Of a stretch of 35,426 nt of DNA, positions 1 to 7,427 are shown piece after piece. Source of the stretch: Methanobacteriota archaeon (GTDB taxonomy: Archaea; Halobacteriota; Methanosarcinia; Methanosarcinales; Methanosarcinaceae). The stretch is from contig JAENZL010000025.1 in the NCBI GenBank assembly GCA_016841265.1, positions 1 through 35,426 of the forward strand. Direction: 5' to 3'. The notes beneath the pieces were generated by a model. That model did no database searches. It was given only the letters and a program-made list of their open reading frames with translations, and was not told the DNA's origin. A program made the translations under genes and the position numbers. Position 1 is the first letter of the stretch. Every line of letters starts with the position of its first letter.

Positions 1-141
1 ACAAAGTCTACGAAAATTCGGTGAAAAAATTAAAAGGGGGGTCGAAATGTAAATTCAAAGTATTTTTGTTTTGAGTTAATCATCAACTGGAAACAATACG
101 CATTGAATAAATAAAAATTCAGGAAAAAAGAAAAAATCAAG

Positions 142-3057
142 TTAATAATGTTCCCTTATATACTCATAAGCTTTATCGAAAAGCTCCTGATCTTTGTGAA
201 GTTTGTATTTCAACAAAGTCTTTCGGAGAGCCTTTTTAATCTCTTTTTCGCCTGTATCGGTCCACTGCCACCCATCGAACCTTGTGTATTTAACAACATT
301 ATCAATGTCGCTGACGATTTTTTCCACGATTACCGGTGTTTTTTCAATTTTACATTCGAAGAAGAGTGTAGTTAATGCTTCTTTTGTATCGTCTACAGGT
401 TCAGCAGGAATTTCCCTTTCAAGTTTGACAGTATCTCTTGCGATTTCCAGCAAGCCTTTCAGGAATTCGATGCTGTTGATGGTGTTTTTATAGTGCTTGT
501 CTTTAAGTTCTTCAAGCCGCTTGCCCAATTCCTTGAATTTCGGGTCCTTTGCATTCTTGTGAAGTTTCCACTCGATCTTTATTTCGATCTCGTCAGCTTT
601 CTTTTTCGCATCTTTTTCCGAGATCTTCCCCAGGATATCGGCATCCATTATTAGGGTTTCAAGATCGTCCCTAATTGTCTGGACAGTGGTATTTTCGTGT
701 ATGAGGTCCAGGGTTTTTGGGCCAAGGACATACCAGACAAGCTTTCCGTCCCCACTGGTGGGTTTGACGGACTGGTAAACCTGAGTTAGCCATTTGTAAT
801 CAGGTTCGTACTGGTTCAGGAAGGAATCCGGGGATATGGTTTCCCAGTGTCTTGCAAGATACGAGTAATCCGCTGCAAAATTGTCTCTTATTTCGTTTGA
901 AAGGAGACATTCCTGGGCAGGTAGAAGCCCTTCGTAGCCTTCGATACTTCGGTCTATTCCTTCAAAGTAAGCCAGGCAGATTTCAAGGGCTATTGGCAGG
1001 TCTTCTTTAAGGTTATTGATGTTGGAGATAACATTCTGTATCTCTTTTATGTCAAAATTGAGAGCGTTTGCAACGTTGTCAAAGATACCAAGATAATCGA
1101 CCACAAGCCCGTGATCTTTGTTAGGATAGGGACGGTTCACCCTGCATATCGCCTGCAGCAAGGTATGGTCTTTCATCGGTTTATCGAGGTACATTGCCTG
1201 GTTGATCGGGGCATCGAAACCCGTCAGGAGTTTGGAGGTGACAATCAAAAGCTTGAGGGGATCAGCCGGGTCTCTGAACCGGTCCAGGAGTTTGGCAAGT
1301 TCATCGTCTGTCAGGGAGTATTTTTTCTTCCACTCTTCAGGGTCGCCCTGCCGGAGGGTCATCACCACAGCGGATTCTTCAGGGTCAATGTATTTGTCGA
1401 TTTCCTGCTTGTAGAGGTGGCAGGCTTCCCGGTCAAAAGTGACTATCTGGCCTTTAAAGTCACCTGGCCCGATATTCTTTTTGTAGTGCTCCACGATATT
1501 CTTACACACTTTTTCAATTCGGTCAGGAACCTTTACCAGCACACCGAATTTTCCGGCACGCTTTGATAGCTGGATCTTATCGTCTTCCTCCAGCTGATCA
1601 ATCATACCATGGAAGGCTTCATCAATCGCTTTCTGATTAATATGCAGGTCTACGGGCCTTGGCACAAAATAGATCGGAAGGGTTGCTTTATCTTTCAGGG
1701 ACTGCTCAAAACTGTACTTGTTCATATATCCGTTTTCGTCTTCTTCCGCCCCGAAAGCCCAGAAAGTATTTCGGTCCCGCGTATTTATCGGTGTGCCGGT
1801 GAGCCCGAAAAGGAATGCATTTGGAAGGGATTCTCTCATCTTTTTACCCAGGTCCCCTTCCTGAGTTCTGTGTGCCTCATCCACCAGGACAATGATGTTT
1901 TCCCTTTCGTTTAATACACCGTCAGCTTCCGCAAATTTGTGTATCGTAGTTATGATGATTTTTCGGGTATCCTGTTCCAGCAGTTTCTTTAGTTCGTCCC
2001 TTGATTCCGTTGTTACGGTATTCGGGATATTGGAAGCATTAAATGTAGCACTGATCTGGGAGTTCAGGTCAATCCGGTCCACAACAACAATTACTGTAGG
2101 GCTTCTAAGTTCCGGGTTTTGCCGGAGCTGCATGCCCGCATACACCATAAGATAGGATTTGCCGGACCCCTGGAAATGCCAGATCAGCCCCTTCCTGATC
2201 CGTCCCTCAATAACCCTCCGGACGATCTGCTTCGTTGCTTCATACTGCTGGTATCTGCAGAGAATCTTTATTTTCTGCCCACTCTGGTTTGTACTGAAAA
2301 GCGTGAAATTCTTCACAAGATCAAGGACAACTTCCGGCCTCAGCATCAGGTTCACAGCATGTTTCACTTCTTCCAGCTGCTCAAAAGCCGTATCTGTTGT
2401 AGTTCTCCAGGGCTGCCATTTCTCTATGGGCAGTTTAACCGATCCGACCCGGAACCTTTTCCCCTCACTCGCAAAACAAAAGGCATTCGGGACAAAGAGT
2501 TCAGGAACATATTTCTGGTAGTCCTCAAGCTGAATAGCCCCATCAAGCCAGGACACGGACGGCCTGACAGGACTTTTTACCTCTCCAACTATCAGAGGAA
2601 TCCCGTTCACAAGCAGGACAAGGTCAGGTCTCCTGTTCAGGTCTCTTTTTGGTGTATAACTATACTGCGTAGTAACCACAAATTCATTATTTTCCGGGTT
2701 CTCGTAATCGATAAGCTTTATAGAAACGTGCTCTCCCCTCTCCCCAAAGGGCATGGTTTTTTCGTTCTTGAGCCATCTGCTAAACTCTTCATTCGCCTTT
2801 ACAAGTCCCGAACCTCTGACCGAAATGAAAATTGCTCTTAATTTATATATGATTTCATCTGCACGGCCTGGGTTTTCTGCAATAAGAGGGTTCAGTCTTA
2901 TCAGTGCGTTCACAAGATTTTCTTCTACAAGAACGTCGGATTCTGCTCTGTTGAGTTCACTTCTTGGAACAAATGTCCACCCAATATTCTTCAACAGATC
3001 CCGAATAAAATTTTCAACTGAATTTTCCTCATTGAACACCAAGAAACCCTTTCCCAT
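142..3057 (-). CDS. hsdR: Type I restriction endonuclease, R (HsdR) subunit
   Basis: This is the ATP-dependent DNA translocase and nuclease subunit of a type I restriction-modification enzyme. The 971 residues are full length for the family. A PD-(D/E)XK nuclease domain occupies roughly residues 120-200: Asp145 in RPDLVLL, then Glu159-x-Lys161 in GEVKSP, followed by the QxxxY element (Q176, Y180). The SF2 helicase motor follows, with Walker A QGSGKS (296-301), DEAH (393-396), GLTGTP (about 418-423) and the LLTGFDAP and QAICRVNRPY motifs near residues 610-650. The C-terminal 250 residues are the helical domain that docks on the methylase. The start is the ATG at 3057, with only a weak ribosome site. 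It is the last gene of the M-M-S-R cluster, 108 bases after hsdS. All visible catalytic residues are present, so it should be active. Confidence 0.96.
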   Translation of the reverse strand: MGKGFLVFNEENSVENFIRDLLKNIGWTFVPRSELNRAESDVLVEENLVNALIRLNPLIAENPGRADEIIYKLRAIFISVRGSGLVKANEEFSRWLKNEKTMPFGERGEHVSIKLIDYENPENNEFVVTTQYSYTPKRDLNRRPDLVLLVNGIPLIVGEVKSPVRPSVSWLDGAIQLEDYQKYVPELFVPNAFCFASEGKRFRVGSVKLPIEKWQPWRTTTDTAFEQLEEVKHAVNLMLRPEVVLDLVKNFTLFSTNQSGQKIKILCRYQQYEATKQIVRRVIEGRIRKGLIWHFQGSGKSYLMVYAGMQLRQNPELRSPTVIVVVDRIDLNSQISATFNASNIPNTVTTESRDELKKLLEQDTRKIIITTIHKFAEADGVLNERENIIVLVDEAHRTQEGDLGKKMRESLPNAFLFGLTGTPINTRDRNTFWAFGAEEDENGYMNKYSFEQSLKDKATLPIYFVPRPVDLHINQKAIDEAFHGMIDQLEEDDKIQLSKRAGKFGVLVKVPDRIEKVCKNIVEHYKKNIGPGDFKGQIVTFDREACHLYKQEIDKYIDPEESAVVMTLRQGDPEEWKKKYSLTDDELAKLLDRFRDPADPLKLLIVTSKLLTGFDAPINQAMYLDKPMKDHTLLQAICRVNRPYPNKDHGLVVDYLGIFDNVANALNFDIKEIQNVISNINNLKEDLPIALEICLAYFEGIDRSIEGYEGLLPAQECLLSNEIRDNFAADYSYLARHWETISPDSFLNQYEPDYKWLTQVYQSVKPTSGDGKLVWYVLGPKTLDLIHENTTVQTIRDDLETLIMDADILGKISEKDAKKKADEIEIKIEWKLHKNAKDPKFKELGKRLEELKDKHYKNTINSIEFLKGLLEIARDTVKLEREIPAEPVDDTKEALTTLFFECKIEKTPVIVEKIVSDIDNVVKYTRFDGWQWTDTGEKEIKKALRKTLLKYKLHKDQELFDKAYEYIREHY

Positions 3058-3165
3058 TGAACACCATATAATCAGTAAATTGTAGTCAATATGTTTGTCT
3101 GTTATCTTTAGTCTTAAAATATATTATCTTTTTCACAAATAAAGAATATTGAGTCTGATTAATTC

Positions 3166-4344
3166 TCAAAATTCCTTTGATACAAGTTTATTCGTTAATA
3201 TTTTTTTCAATTTTGATAAACATTCAATGTGTGATTTGTATTTTGATAATTGAGTATCAATATTTGAAAAAATGGATACTATTTTTTGTTGTTCTTTGAG
3301 TGAAGGAAGTGGAATTTTTTGATTTTCCATTCCAGACTTTGTAATATGTAGTATTGCCATTCCATGCATTTTACATTTCATAAGTTCTGTTGTCTTATGC
3401 AAGATATAATACATAAACAACTTATTTATTTTATTTTTACATTCAATTTTCCAGATGTGATAATGATATATTGCTTTAGGCCCATTCCAAATATAAGGGC
3501 CGAATGATGCCGACCACATATACAATAAATCACCTTTACTTACATATTGGCTTGATGGCAACTTCAAATTTGAGTAGTAATATTCTGAACCTGTACCAGT
3601 AAGATTTTGCAGTCTTATTACGGGTGTTCCTGTTTTCTCCCACTCAGATAACTTATATGCTCGACCATTGTAAAATGAAGCTATGTCGCCTTGTTTGACA
3701 ACTTCCCACTCTTCCGGAATCCTCCCCAACTCAGTATCTTTAAACCGGGTGTGCCCAATCCCTTTTGTCAGCAGTTCGTTAAGGAGCCCCTGTTTGAGTG
3801 TTTCAGTTGTTTCGATGAGTTTTTCGGTTTTCTGGATGTTGTCTTCGATGGACCAGAGGAGTTCTGAGATCTTTTTTTGTTCCGGGATGCCTGGAATCCA
3901 GAATTGCTGTTTTGCAAGTGTTTTCCATTTAATTCTAGGGGACATTGACCCTTCAGAGTTTGAATGTGCTGTTTTCCAGAAAATGCTGGATTGCATAAAG
4001 CAAGGTAAAAAATCGGGATAGATTTTATCTTCGACTGGCCGAAATATCATTGCATCGGTGGAAACTACAGCATCTCTGTCACTAATGGCAACTTTTCTTA
4101 AATATGTGCGGCGTCTGCCAAAAATAATATCGCCTTTTTTGCAGATGAATTTTGATGATTTTACATCTTCTACCGAGCCAAACCTTTTGATTCTTATGCA
4201 ATCAGTGTCCAGGTGTTCTAGCCCGATGAAATACTCTAATCCAGATTTACTAGGATCTTCGATCCTATCTGTAGCAATTTCGGCGATTTCATCAAATCTC
4301 ACTTTTTGCCATCCAGGAAGGACATTTTTCAGGTTACTGATCAT
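3166..4344 (-). CDS. hsdS: Type I restriction-modification specificity (HsdS) subunit
   Basis: This is the DNA-recognition subunit, which places two methylase subunits and the restriction subunits on a bipartite target. The 392 residues show the usual two-fold layout: target-recognition domain 1 (about 10-150), a central conserved helical spacer (about 155-205, starting at PEQKKISELL), domain 2 (about 210-345, starting at GRIPEEWEVV), and a second helical repeat (about 348-392, starting at LKEQQKIVSIF). It overlaps the upstream hsdM gene by 11 bases, so translation is probably coupled. The part encoding domain 2 (about 3180-3680) is clearly more AT-rich than the rest, as expected if recognition domains have been exchanged. 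The target sequence cannot be read from the protein. Confidence 0.95.
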   Translation of the reverse strand: MISNLKNVLPGWQKVRFDEIAEIATDRIEDPSKSGLEYFIGLEHLDTDCIRIKRFGSVEDVKSSKFICKKGDIIFGRRRTYLRKVAISDRDAVVSTDAMIFRPVEDKIYPDFLPCFMQSSIFWKTAHSNSEGSMSPRIKWKTLAKQQFWIPGIPEQKKISELLWSIEDNIQKTEKLIETTETLKQGLLNELLTKGIGHTRFKDTELGRIPEEWEVVKQGDIASFYNGRAYKLSEWEKTGTPVIRLQNLTGTGSEYYYSNLKLPSSQYVSKGDLLYMWSASFGPYIWNGPKAIYHYHIWKIECKNKINKLFMYYILHKTTELMKCKMHGMAILHITKSGMENQKIPLPSLKEQQKIVSIFSNIDTQLSKYKSHIECLSKLKKILTNKLVSKEF

Positions 4345-5839
4345 TTAATCCGACCTCTGATAAGATTGAAAAAATTTCTTCATTTGCTTCTTTTATTCTG
4401 TGACTGCTTTCAGTCCATTCCTGAATTACCACTTCAAGAGGCTCGTCTATCTCTCCGAGGTCGTATTTCTCCACGTAAAGAGGCACATTAAGGTTGTAAT
4501 CTTTTTCTTTCACTTCTTCCATCGAGGCAACGTAAGATTTCCTTGGAACGTTTCCGTAATTAGTGTACAAATCAAAAAGTGTCTGGATATTATCGTCAGA
4601 TAAGAAAGCCTGCTGTTTATCCTGTATAACTTCTTCAAAACCGTTTATAAACAGAATTTTCCCTTTTCTCTCTTCTGGTTTGTTTTTCTGGCAAATAACA
4701 ATGCAGGCTTCCATTGGGGAGTTATAGAATAAATTTGGTCCCAGGCCGATTACGCAATCCACATAATCATCTTCAATGAGTTTAGCCCTCATGCTCTGCT
4801 CAGAGTCCCTGAAGAGGATTCCATGAGGCCAGAGAATTGCACACCTGCCGGTATCTTCTTTCATCGAGCAGATGATATGCTGAAAAAATGCGTAGTCCGC
4901 GCAGCCCTGGGGAGGTGTCCCGTAGATGTTTCTTCTCCAGGGATCCTTTGTCCAGGCATTTTGGTTCCATTTTTTGATTGAATAGGGAGGATTGGCAATC
5001 ACCATGTCGAACTGCTGAACCCTGTCGTATTCTATGAAAGCCGGGTTTGCGAGAGTATTGCCCCTTATAATGTAGAAGTCGCCGAGGTCATGTATGAACA
5101 TATTCATGCGGGCGATGGATGAGGTTATAAGGTTGATTTCCTGGCCGTAGAGTTTGATGTTTCGGTACTCTTCACCTCTCTTTTTTGCGAGGATGATGGA
5201 GTTCAGGAGCATGCCGCCTGAGCCGCAGGTCGGGTCGTAGATAGATTCTCCGGATTTGGGGTCCATGATAAGAGACATCAGTTCGACCACTGTCCGGTTG
5301 GTGTAAAACTCGGCTGCTGTATGGCCGCTGTCGTCAGCGAACTTTTTGATGAGGTATTCGTAGGCGTTTCCGAACTGGTCCTGAGGTACGTTTTTGATGG
5401 AGAGGTTTTGGGTTGAGAAGTGCTCAAGGAGGTCAATTAGGAGTTTATCGCTCAGGCGATTTTTGTTGCCCCAGTTTCCATCTCCGAAAATGCCGCTGAG
5501 TTTGTCGGGGTTGGCTTTTTCAATTTCACGCATGGCTTTCTGGATGGCTTCCCCTACGTTGGTGGTGACTTCCCGGACCTCTTTCCAGTGGGAGCCTTCA
5601 GGGACCATGAAGAGGCGGTGTTGCTCTTCATAACTGGCGTATTCAAGGTCGCCGTCGGATTCCAGGAGGGCTTCTTCGAATTCTTCGTCATAGACATCGG
5701 AAATGCGCTTGAAGAACATCAGGGGGAAAATTATGTTTTTGTACTCGCCAGGGTCGATGCCTCCCCTCAGGAGATTTGCGGCTCCCCACAGGTACTGCTC
5801 CAGTTCCTGCTGGCTTACATGAGAATTATCCGGACTCAT
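4334..5839 (-). CDS. hsdM: Type I DNA methyltransferase subunit (HsdM), second, divergent paralogue
   Basis: This is an N6-adenine DNA methyltransferase subunit of 501 residues. The N-terminal helical domain (about 10-165) is followed by a Rossmann methylase domain with the SAM-binding motif DPTCGSGG (202-209) and catalytic NPPY (283-286). It is clearly related to the adjacent upstream hsdM but diverged. The normally conserved EFYTPRPVV segment before motif I reads EFYTNRTVV here (about 177-185). Its ATG overlaps the stop of the upstream hsdM in an ATGA (5836-5839), and its 3' end overlaps hsdS. Both catalytic motifs are intact, so it may be an active second methylase chain. I infer a heteromeric M1-M2-S enzyme; a separate role for each chain is the alternative. 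Confidence 0.94.
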   Translation of the reverse strand: MSPDNSHVSQQELEQYLWGAANLLRGGIDPGEYKNIIFPLMFFKRISDVYDEEFEEALLESDGDLEYASYEEQHRLFMVPEGSHWKEVREVTTNVGEAIQKAMREIEKANPDKLSGIFGDGNWGNKNRLSDKLLIDLLEHFSTQNLSIKNVPQDQFGNAYEYLIKKFADDSGHTAAEFYTNRTVVELMSLIMDPKSGESIYDPTCGSGGMLLNSIILAKKRGEEYRNIKLYGQEINLITSSIARMNMFIHDLGDFYIIRGNTLANPAFIEYDRVQQFDMVIANPPYSIKKWNQNAWTKDPWRRNIYGTPPQGCADYAFFQHIICSMKEDTGRCAILWPHGILFRDSEQSMRAKLIEDDYVDCVIGLGPNLFYNSPMEACIVICQKNKPEERKGKILFINGFEEVIQDKQQAFLSDDNIQTLFDLYTNYGNVPRKSYVASMEEVKEKDYNLNVPLYVEKYDLGEIDEPLEVVIQEWTESSHRIKEANEEIFSILSEVGLNDQ

Positions 5840-7317
5840 AGGACATTCACTTCTTTAAGTAACTGTTTCATTTTTTCCTCGGACTCAAGGAACGCTTCGT
5901 AATCGGCCTTCAACTGTTCCAGTGTGGCTTTCAGGTCGATCTCTTCCACCTCATTGACTTTCTTGACATAAAGCGGAATGTTCAGGTTGTATTCGTTTTT
6001 CCGGATTTCCGAAAGCTCAACGACCTGGGAAATGTTTTCTATGTCTCCGAAATTCTCATACCATTGCAGCACGGTTTCTGCATGTTCGGGGAGGAAAAAG
6101 TTCTGGTTTCTGCCTTTCTGGTACTGCTCGGATGCGTCAATAAAAAGGACTTTATTCTTTTTCTCTTCGGTTTTCTTTGAGCGGAAAACAAGAATGCAGG
6201 CACTGATCCCGGTCCCGTAAAACAGGTTTGGTCCAAGCCCTATCACGGCTTCAAGAAGGTCTTTTTCAATCAATTCCTTCCTGATTCTACCTTCGGCACC
6301 CTGCCTGAAAAGGGCTCCGTGGGGAAGCACGATTGCCATTCTACCCTTTTCCGGAGCCATTGAAGATATCATGTGCTGGACCCAGGCATAATCTCCGTTG
6401 CTCTTTGGCGGCGTTCCTGCGAGGTTCCTGCCGAATGGGTCATGAGACCAGTTTTCATATCCCCAATTTTTCAATGAAAAAGGAGGATTTGCAATTACCA
6501 CATCAAATTTGGAAATCCGGTCTCCTTCATGGAAATAAGGATCCTTTAGTGTATCCCCCCGGTGAATCTGGAATTCTTTGATATCGTGGAGAAAAAGGTT
6601 GATTCTTGAAATAGAAGAAGTTGTGAGGTTCTTTTCCTGGCCGTACAATTTTATAGTTCTTGAATCTCCTCCACTTGTTTTGACGTGGTGGTAGGACTCA
6701 AGGAGCATGCCGCCTGAACCGCAGGCAGGGTCATATATTGTTTCTTGTTCCTGAGGTTTCAGGATGCTTCCCATCAAATGAACAACCGGTCGGGGTGTAT
6801 AGAATTCTCCTGCTTTTCTATTCGTGAGGTCTGCGAATTTCTTAATCAGGTATTCGTAAGCCTGCCCCAGAATGTCGGGTTCAACGTTCGATTTAGAAAG
6901 TTTCAGTGGGTCAAAATGTTGAATGAGATCGATTAAAAGCTCATCTGATAACCTATCTTTGTTCGTCCAGTTTACATCTCCGAATATGCCGTAGAGTGTA
7001 TGTGGATTTGATTTCTCGATTTCTCGAAAGGCTTTCTGAAGAGCCTGTCCGACATTCTCGGTTTTTTCAAGTACATCATTCCAGTGAGCTTCGTGGGGAA
7101 TGATGAAATCGTGGAATTCACTTAGTTCGGCATATTCTTCATCTTCCGAATCATCCAGGGCTTCTTTGAATTCCTCTTCGTAAACATCGGATATTCTTTT
7201 GAAAAAAAGTAAGGGAAATATATATGATTTGAAATCAGAAGCATCAACAGGGCCTCTCAATATATTTGCCGCGCCCCATAGATTTTGTTCTAATTCTGAA
7301 AGGGTAATCTTGCTCAT
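5836..7317 (-). CDS. hsdM: Type I DNA methyltransferase subunit (HsdM), first paralogue
   Basis: This 493-residue N6-adenine methyltransferase subunit of the type I system is the first gene of the M-M-S-R cluster. An N-terminal helical HsdM domain spans about residues 8-165. The canonical family segment EFYTPRPVV is at about 171-179, the SAM motif DPACGSGG at 196-203 and the catalytic NPPF at 277-280. The C-terminus is a long charged helix. The ATG at 7317 is preceded by a GGAG ribosome site about 10 bases away, and a TATA-like box lies about 50 bases upstream. This suggests the restriction cluster has its own promoter, separate from the upstream helicase gene. It is the more canonical of the two HsdM chains. 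Confidence 0.95.
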   Translation of the reverse strand: MSKITLSELEQNLWGAANILRGPVDASDFKSYIFPLLFFKRISDVYEEEFKEALDDSEDEEYAELSEFHDFIIPHEAHWNDVLEKTENVGQALQKAFREIEKSNPHTLYGIFGDVNWTNKDRLSDELLIDLIQHFDPLKLSKSNVEPDILGQAYEYLIKKFADLTNRKAGEFYTPRPVVHLMGSILKPQEQETIYDPACGSGGMLLESYHHVKTSGGDSRTIKLYGQEKNLTTSSISRINLFLHDIKEFQIHRGDTLKDPYFHEGDRISKFDVVIANPPFSLKNWGYENWSHDPFGRNLAGTPPKSNGDYAWVQHMISSMAPEKGRMAIVLPHGALFRQGAEGRIRKELIEKDLLEAVIGLGPNLFYGTGISACILVFRSKKTEEKKNKVLFIDASEQYQKGRNQNFFLPEHAETVLQWYENFGDIENISQVVELSEIRKNEYNLNIPLYVKKVNEVEEIDLKATLEQLKADYEAFLESEEKMKQLLKEVNVL

Positions 7318-7362
7318 TTTTCATTTTCTCCACTTTTCAAATGTTCGTTCTCTAAAATAAAA

Positions 7363-7377
7363 GATAGTATATAGTTT
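7363..7377 (-). promoter_or_regulatory. Candidate TATA box for the hsdM-hsdM-hsdS-hsdR operon
   Basis: On the minus strand the gap before hsdM contains AAACTATATACTATC, a good archaeal TATA-like element. It lies about 45-60 bases before the ATG at 7317, which would give a leader of roughly 25 bases containing the GGAG ribosome site. Position and composition are the only evidence. Confidence 0.45.
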
Positions 7378-7427
7378 AAATTTGAGTGGATTTCAGGGGG
7401 AATTCTTTTGCAAATGAATGTGATTGC

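Noticed and set aside
2119..2841. 240-residue plus-strand frame opposite hsdR
   Set aside because: It lies entirely antisense to the well-supported hsdR motor domain and shows no family features.
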